Assembly: GCA_030951095.1 (NCBI GenBank)
Contig: JAUZQI010000115.1
Location: 1 to 28,455 of the forward strand
DNA from: Mariprofundus sp.
GTDB taxonomy: Bacteria > Pseudomonadota > Zetaproteobacteria > Mariprofundales > Mariprofundaceae
Length of the DNA: 28,455 nucleotides
Reading direction: 5' to 3'
Under the pieces are notes generated by a model. It saw nothing but the letters and a program-made list of their open reading frames with translations, ran no database searches and was not told where the DNA came from. Each line of letters begins with the position of its first letter. The first letter of the stretch is position 1. This document shows positions 23,789 through 28,455 of this stretch, piece by piece. Both the position numbers and the translations under genes were made by a program.

Positions 23789-24413
23789 AGTTTTTATCAC
23801 TGGAACCGATACGGAAGTTGGCAAAACATGGAGCACTGTTTCGGTCGTGCGTGCCTTGCGGGAACAGAGCGCTAGCGTCAAAGCTTTGAAGCCTGTCGCT
23901 TGTGGTTTGGATGATGGCGGATGCAATGATGATATCGAAGCGTTGCTGGTGGCTCAAAACCTTAATCATGCAGAGCAGATCAATCGCTATCGTTTTGCCT
24001 TACCCGCTGCGCCTTCTCAGGCCGCTGCTGCTGAAGGCATGGTGGTTGACCCGTCAGGGCTGGTTCGGTGGTGCCATGAACAGTCAAATGCAGTCGAAAC
24101 GTGTCTGATCGAAGGTGTAGGGGGGGTGATGACGCCGATCACCGCTTTGTGGCTAGTTTCCGACTGGATTGAGGCCATGCCCGATTGCGAGGTCTGGCTG
24201 GTGGTCGGTTGTAAATTGGGTGCAATCAATCAAAGCCTGCTGACGCTCGCTAAACTGGAACAGATAAACAGATCACCCACACGCATCTTTTTCAATGCCA
24301 CCAGCCCCGAAAATAATGCATGGATTCAACCTGTCAGGGGTGCTATTGCGCCGTTTATTGAAGATAACTGCCATGTAATTGAAATTCAGTATCTGGAAGG
24401 GATAACGCTTTAA
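23778..24413 (+). CDS. bioD: Dethiobiotin synthetase
   Basis: ATP-dependent closure of the ureido ring: 7,8-diaminononanoate plus CO2 to dethiobiotin. ATG 23778 (AGGAG 12 nt upstream, slightly far) gives 211 aa with P-loop GTDTEVGKT (9-17), K38 in ALKPVACG and EGVGGVMTP. An in-frame GTG at 23754 would lie before that ribosome site. It is the last gene of the bio cluster; bioA and bioB, which act just before and after this step, are not in the window. Confidence 0.95.
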   Translation: MGSKVFITGTDTEVGKTWSTVSVVRALREQSASVKALKPVACGLDDGGCNDDIEALLVAQNLNHAEQINRYRFALPAAPSQAAAAEGMVVDPSGLVRWCHEQSNAVETCLIEGVGGVMTPITALWLVSDWIEAMPDCEVWLVVGCKLGAINQSLLTLAKLEQINRSPTRIFFNATSPENNAWIQPVRGAIAPFIEDNCHVIEIQYLEGITL

Positions 24414-24997
24414 CAATCGATATCAACTGCACCTTTCCATCCAAAGGCGAGTAGCAGTGCCAGCATGGGGGCTCCGGAGCCTATTTTTCCCTCACTCAGC
24501 ATTTGCAACGCCTTTTGGCGCGATACCCAGTAACTGCGAATATCCTCATGTTCTTCTGCACAGCCACCGCCCTCGCCAACCGGATTGTTTTTGTTTACCA
24601 ATCCGAGAAACAGATCGATTCGCTCTGAGCAGGCTCCCGGCGTGGTATAATAACGGCCTAGGAAGCTGACACGGGTGGGTACAAATCCCGATTCTTCCCG
24701 GGATTCTCGAATAACGGCCTGTTCTGCGGTTTCTCCTTCATCGATAATGCCGGCAACTATCTCGATCAGCCATGGATTCTCACGCCGCACAACAGGGCCT
24801 ATGCGGAATTGTTCCAGGAGTAATATCTCGTCCGTGTCCGGATCATAGAGCAAGATTGCAGCTGCATCGCCGCGTTCCATATTTTCACGGCTTATTTGCA
24901 TACACCCACCATCAAAGCAATCGTGTTCGATGGTGTATTCATCCATGGCGAAAAAACCTTGATAAACCCGTTTTTTGGCTATTACCCGGTAATCCAT
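24410..24997 (-). CDS. nudF: ADP-ribose pyrophosphatase-type Nudix hydrolase
   Basis: 195 residues with a complete Nudix box at 83-105 (G-x5-E-x7-RESREESGF), the upstream PWLIEIVAG typical of ADP-ribose pyrophosphatases, and TTPGACSERIDLFLG after it, as in NudF. It likely hydrolyses ADP-ribose to AMP and ribose-5-phosphate. GGGGG lies about 7 nt before the ATG. It is convergent with bioD: the two stop codons share bases within TTAA. It is divergent from the response-regulator gene. Confidence 0.9.
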   Translation of the reverse strand: MDYRVIAKKRVYQGFFAMDEYTIEHDCFDGGCMQISRENMERGDAAAILLYDPDTDEILLLEQFRIGPVVRRENPWLIEIVAGIIDEGETAEQAVIRESREESGFVPTRVSFLGRYYTTPGACSERIDLFLGLVNKNNPVGEGGGCAEEHEDIRSYWVSRQKALQMLSEGKIGSGAPMLALLLAFGWKGAVDIDC

Positions 24998-25056
24998 TGA
25001 TTATCCCCCAATTTCAGACTTAGCGCATTCAATAGATGGATGCTACACTAAGCCGC

Positions 25057-25740
25057 ATGAAAATTCTGGTGGTTGAAGACGAAGAGCGTGTTGCTCACTT
25101 TATTCAGAAAGGACTGAAAGAGGAAGGCCATGCCGTTGATGTTTCTTATGACGGCGAGGACGGTGAATTTTTGGCAGAAATTAACGATTATGATTTAATC
25201 ATTCTCGATCTGATGCTGCCAAAGAAAAACGGTATTATTGTTTGCCGTGAACTTCGCGCCAGCGGCGTATCAACTCCGGTGTTGATGCTGACTGCGCGGG
25301 ATTCGATCGAGGATAAAGTACGTGGTCTCGATGCCGGTGCTGATGATTATCTGGCCAAGCCTTTTGCATTTGAAGAATTACTGGCTCGCGTACGCGCCCT
25401 GTTGCGCAGACAGTCCGAGAGTAAATCGCCGATTCTGAAAATTGCTGATTTGGAACTGGATCCCATCAGCAGACGGGTGACACGCAATGATAAAGCCATT
25501 CGCCTGACTACCAAGGAATATGCCTTGCTTGAATACCTGTTACGCAATAAGGACAAGGTGCTTTCCCGCACCCTGATCGGTGAACACGTCTGGGATATGA
25601 ATTTCGACCCGGAAAGTAATGTGATTGACGTGTATATCAGTCATCTTCGCTCTAAAATCGACAAAGGATTTGAGCCTTCGTTATTGCATACTCTGCGCGG
25701 TCAGGGTTACCTGCTTAGCGATGACTCTCCGCCAAACTGA
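25057..25740 (+). CDS. OmpR/PhoB-family response regulator
   Basis: Two-component transcription regulator. The receiver domain has acidic pocket E8/D9, phosphoacceptor D51 (IILDLMLPKKNG), T79 and K101 (YLAKPFAF). The C-terminal winged helix (about 125-225) has ISRRVTRNDKAIRLTTKEYALLEYL (broken) and VDVYISHLRSKID. ATG 25057 gives the usual MKILVVEDE start; ATG 25036 adds seven residues. Sequence resembles the heavy-metal/PhoB-like CusR-CzcR group, but the regulon is unknown. It is paired with the histidine kinase gene 60 nt downstream. Confidence 0.94.
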   Translation: MKILVVEDEERVAHFIQKGLKEEGHAVDVSYDGEDGEFLAEINDYDLIILDLMLPKKNGIIVCRELRASGVSTPVLMLTARDSIEDKVRGLDAGADDYLAKPFAFEELLARVRALLRRQSESKSPILKIADLELDPISRRVTRNDKAIRLTTKEYALLEYLLRNKDKVLSRTLIGEHVWDMNFDPESNVIDVYISHLRSKIDKGFEPSLLHTLRGQGYLLSDDSPPN

Positions 25741-25800
25741 TCAGCCTGACTGATATCCCACCGACTGAGAATTACCCTGACCTTTCATCCATCAAGCATC

Positions 25801-27276
25801 ATGAACAAAGTGCGTTCCAACATATTCCGCACTTTCCGTGGCAGACTGGCGCTGCTTTATATATTCCTTGAACTTGGTATTTTACTGTTTGCGGCAGTTG
25901 TCTTGTACACAGTTCTGTCCAACCGGGTTTATTATGAACTGGATGAACAGCTCATGGCGCAAGCCACGACGCTGGCCAATGAGCTGGAAAGTTCGCCTTT
26001 CTATTTCTGGTCGGGGCACCTCGGCACGTTTGCCGACCATTATCCGGGGGCTATTCAGCTGGTTGCTGCCAACGGGCGCATTCTGTTCCGCTCTGACCGG
26101 TCACTGATCGATAAAGGGGGTAATGATGTCAGCCGCGCACTCGGTCATGCTTTTCGCTCGGGAACCCCTTCCTTCGCTTCGACCGAATCGCTGCTTAATA
26201 AGGCGAATGTTCGGGTTATTGCATTTCCGATTCACAACGCAGGCAGGATTATAGCTACGCTGATGCTGGGTCATAACACGGCGGATATCCGTGCCGTATT
26301 CAACTTGTTGTATATCGTCGGCGGTATTCTTGGTCTGATTTCCATCATTATCAGTGCTGCTGCCGGGTATTATATGGCCAAGCGGGCGCTAGAGCCAATT
26401 CATGAAATTACCAATACGGCACGTGGTGTTGCCGCAGGAGACCTGACACGCCGTCTCAAATCGAAGTCGCTTGATAAAGAAATTCATGTTCTGGTGCGGG
26501 TATTGAACAAAATGTTCGCCGACCTTGAAGCCAGTTTTCTGGCTCAGAAGCGATTTACTGCAGATGCCTCACATGAACTGCGCCTGCCGCTGACCATACT
26601 CAAGGGTGAAATTGAAGTGGCTCTTCGGCACCCGCGCACTGAGGACGAATACCAGCATATTTTACGCCAGCAACTCGGTACGATTGACCGAATTCAACGC
26701 ATCGTCAATGATCTGCTGACGCTGGCGCGTGCAGATGCCGGTCAACTGGAAATTGTGCAAAGCCCCGTCGACTTGTCATTGTTGTTACAGGAAGTGGGAC
26801 AACAGCACCTCATTCTGTTTGATAGCCAGCATGTCAATCTTGATATGCAAATCGTAGAAGGGCTGGAGATTATGGGTGATGCCAGCCAGATCGAACGTAC
26901 CGTGATGAACCTGTTATCCAATGCGTTCAAACATGCGCCTGAGCATTCAAGCATTTATTTGACCGCACAGACAAGAGATGGTTCGGCAATCATCTGTATC
27001 CGTGATGAAGGCCCGGGCATTGCCGAGGAACAGCAGCAGCGGTTATTCGACAGGTTTTACCGTGCCGATGACGCTCGCTGTCGTAAAGAAGGCGAAGGAG
27101 CAGGATTGGGGTTGGCTATCTGCAAACGTATTGTGGATGCCCATGATGGTGAAATCCGGGTGGACTCTCAGGCAGGAAAAGGGGCTTCATTTTATGTTCG
27201 CTTGCCTCTAAGCGATGGTTATCCTGCCCACAGAAAACGACTGGATGATATATTGCTGGATGACGGAATCGTTTAA
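25801..27276 (+). CDS. Membrane histidine kinase with substituted HExxT motif
   Basis: 491 residues. TM1 (about 17-39), a ~125-residue periplasmic sensor region, TM2 (about 166-190), HAMP (about 190-245), HisKA with H258 in ASHELRLPLT, then the ATPase domain with N-box NLLSNAFKHAP (from about 371), G1 DEGPGI and G2 GAGLGLAI. The organisation fits heavy-metal-type sensor kinases. Position 262 is leucine where threonine is usual (SHELRTPLT). The partner is the OmpR-type regulator upstream. The signal is unknown. Confidence 0.94.
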   Translation: MNKVRSNIFRTFRGRLALLYIFLELGILLFAAVVLYTVLSNRVYYELDEQLMAQATTLANELESSPFYFWSGHLGTFADHYPGAIQLVAANGRILFRSDRSLIDKGGNDVSRALGHAFRSGTPSFASTESLLNKANVRVIAFPIHNAGRIIATLMLGHNTADIRAVFNLLYIVGGILGLISIIISAAAGYYMAKRALEPIHEITNTARGVAAGDLTRRLKSKSLDKEIHVLVRVLNKMFADLEASFLAQKRFTADASHELRLPLTILKGEIEVALRHPRTEDEYQHILRQQLGTIDRIQRIVNDLLTLARADAGQLEIVQSPVDLSLLLQEVGQQHLILFDSQHVNLDMQIVEGLEIMGDASQIERTVMNLLSNAFKHAPEHSSIYLTAQTRDGSAIICIRDEGPGIAEEQQQRLFDRFYRADDARCRKEGEGAGLGLAICKRIVDAHDGEIRVDSQAGKGASFYVRLPLSDGYPAHRKRLDDILLDDGIV

Positions 27277-27310
27277 GAAAACATTTTGCGATTTAATCAG
27301 TATTTTCTTA
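27274..27310. terminator. Possible bidirectional terminator between kinase and lipoprotein genes
   Basis: TAAGAAAA (27274-27281) and TTTTCTTA (27303-27310) are complementary and contain the stop codons of the two convergent genes. The stem is only A-T rich with a 21-nt loop, so the call is weak. Confidence 0.3.
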
Positions 27311-28105
27311 GTGCCGTTTAGCCAGGGAATAGGAGTGATCATGCTTCTCCATATCTCCAGCCACACTTTCTGCTGCCACACCGGCCACAAATTTCAACGC
27401 CGATGAACTTGCTTTGGCATGAGACATCAGGGCCTTGAAATTACGGTAAAAATAACGTTTATCGGCCACATGAATATTGGTCATATAACTGATTTGCAGA
27501 TCAAATTTGGAAATATCATCCTGATCGTATCCGACATTATATACATTTGAGGAAAGAATTTTACGCTCTTTTGTGGATATCAAATCAGCGGCTACCACCA
27601 TGCCGGGTCGGTAGGGTTTGAACGGGGAAGCAGAAAAATAACCAAAGCGTTTAATATCCACTCTTAGCAGTGCATCCACCCCCTTTAGACGGGCATTTTT
27701 ATTACGGTAAGCCGATTGTGCCTGCCAGTAAGTCATATCCAGATCTTTCACCTGATACCCCAGTTTTAGCAGTCGCCGCTTGATGGTTTGACGCATGCTA
27801 TTGACACAATAATGATGCAGGGACGGGTTGGCATCCTGATATGTAATCCGTTTATATTCCCGGGCGATTTGCTGGAGAGCCTTGGCTGTGATACCAATAA
27901 TTGCGTAGACAGGATTTTCGCGGCGAATGTCGATACGCTTGCTATCATCAAACTGGGGTAATCCAATCACTATAACGGCTTGTGGTTTACTCTTATCCAG
28001 AGTGACAGGTTGCTGATGCGTGGAGCATGCCGGGAGTAACAGTAATAACATGGCACATAGAGCATGAGACCACTGAATCCGGAATATTTGAGCATTTACA
28101 CGCAT
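27308..28105 (-). CDS. Lipoprotein of unknown function
   Basis: 265 residues with a lipoprotein signal: hydrophobic ALCAMLLLLLPAC with lipobox cysteine C27. GGAGG lies 4 nt before the ATG. The mature part has AVIVIGLPQFDDSKRIDI, a long basic middle (MRQTIKRRLLKLGYQVKDLD), GVDALLRVDIKRFGYF and an Ala/Ser/Val-rich C-terminus ending in charged residues. VDALL.V.I followed by a strand-rich half recalls lipoproteins that assemble on the periplasmic side of a membrane, but I cannot assign a family. It is convergent with the two-component pair and lies upstream of nothing obviously linked to it. Confidence 0.75.
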   Translation of the reverse strand: MRVNAQIFRIQWSHALCAMLLLLLPACSTHQQPVTLDKSKPQAVIVIGLPQFDDSKRIDIRRENPVYAIIGITAKALQQIAREYKRITYQDANPSLHHYCVNSMRQTIKRRLLKLGYQVKDLDMTYWQAQSAYRNKNARLKGVDALLRVDIKRFGYFSASPFKPYRPGMVVAADLISTKERKILSSNVYNVGYDQDDISKFDLQISYMTNIHVADKRYFYRNFKALMSHAKASSSALKFVAGVAAESVAGDMEKHDHSYSLAKRH

Positions 28106-28290
28106 TATGCCTCCATGACATTATTATCCAGTCTGTTCATAAGCCGGCAACACAAATGCTGCGGAGAATGGTGAAAAAGAACAATGGGTTATGTGATCTG
28201 GCGCACAAAAGACTCGAGCCAATTGCTGGCCTTAAATCATTGATTATATAGCGTTTTTAAAACTCGACAGGGGGCCTATGTAGATGGAAT

Positions 28291-28455
28291 CTAACTGTTA
28301 CAGATTACCTTGCGGCGATCAATACTGAACCCATCTTCCAGCATGCATCTGAGCGTTGCCGGATAGATTTTATGCTCTTCTAGCTGAATACGGGCATGCA
28401 GAGAATCACGTGTATCATCATCCAGCACGGGCACGATCGCTTGAGCCAGAATAGG
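28291..28455 (-). CDS. purN: Phosphoribosylglycinamide formyltransferase, C-terminal part
   Basis: The last 54 codons and TAG stop of a minus-strand gene whose start lies outside the window. The translation begins PILAQAIVPVLDDDT, then LHARIQLEEHKIYP, and ends DRRKVICNS. GPIL-Q--VPV----D---L--R----EH--YP is the C-terminal signature of GAR transformylase, the third step of purine synthesis, with N10-formyl-THF as donor. Confidence 0.9.
   Translation of the reverse strand, partial: PILAQAIVPVLDDDTRDSLHARIQLEEHKIYPATLRCMLEDGFSIDRRKVICNS

Overview
The window is a gene-dense bacterial chromosome segment with housekeeping content. There is no prophage, transposase, CRISPR array or plasmid backbone. 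The proteins point to Pseudomonadota: an E. coli-like XerD, an SspB with the terminal ClpX-binding tail, an Hda-like DnaA paralogue, MlaA, FkpA/Mip-type FKBP, PrlC, the BioF-BioH-BioC-BioD pathway and the secG-tRNA-Leu(GAG) linkage. The folate-dependent tRNA methylase TrmFO, which typical Gammaproteobacteria lack, argues for a lineage outside mainstream Gammaproteobacteria. A zetaproteobacterium-like host is my guess from this mix, not something the sequence proves.

Left part (1-9.1 kb): the 3' part of tRNA-Leu(CAA), followed by decayed terminator-like repeats. Then come xerD, citrate synthase, ppiC and a SIMPL-domain exported protein (minus). A 129-aa membrane protein precedes rnpB (RNase P RNA). 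A tight plus-strand operon follows: sspB, a DUF2066-like exported protein, a PgsA-type phosphatidyltransferase and an Hda-like protein. trmFO is on the minus strand.

Middle part (9.1-18.9 kb): mlaA (plus), an FkpA/Mip-like periplasmic FKBP (minus), a candidate 54-aa CxxC protein, prlC and a small membrane protein (plus). A minus-strand run follows: YdjM-like hydrolase, EF-hand protein, O-methyltransferase, DUF523, PEBP/YbhB-like protein and PfkB kinase. Upstream of these on the minus strand lie tRNA-Leu(GAG), secG and tpiA.

Right part (18.9-28.5 kb): rsmA (plus), grxC and comF (minus). comF is divergent from a tightly overlapped biotin operon bioF-bioH-bioC-bioD. nudF is convergent with bioD. 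An OmpR-type regulator and histidine kinase follow, then an unidentified lipoprotein and the 3' end of purN.

No clear new multi-gene system was found. The observations most worth checking are: (i) a family of about 29-nt hairpins with a TGCA-N3-TGCA apex, one copy sitting in a nest of competing inverted repeats beside a perfect 20-bp palindrome; (ii) a tRNA-Leu terminator-derived repeat shared by two distant loci; (iii) an O-methyltransferase whose conserved N-terminus has no standard start codon; and (iv) key-residue losses in a histidine kinase (HExxT threonine), an FKBP (two active-site positions) and the Hda-like protein (Walker motifs).
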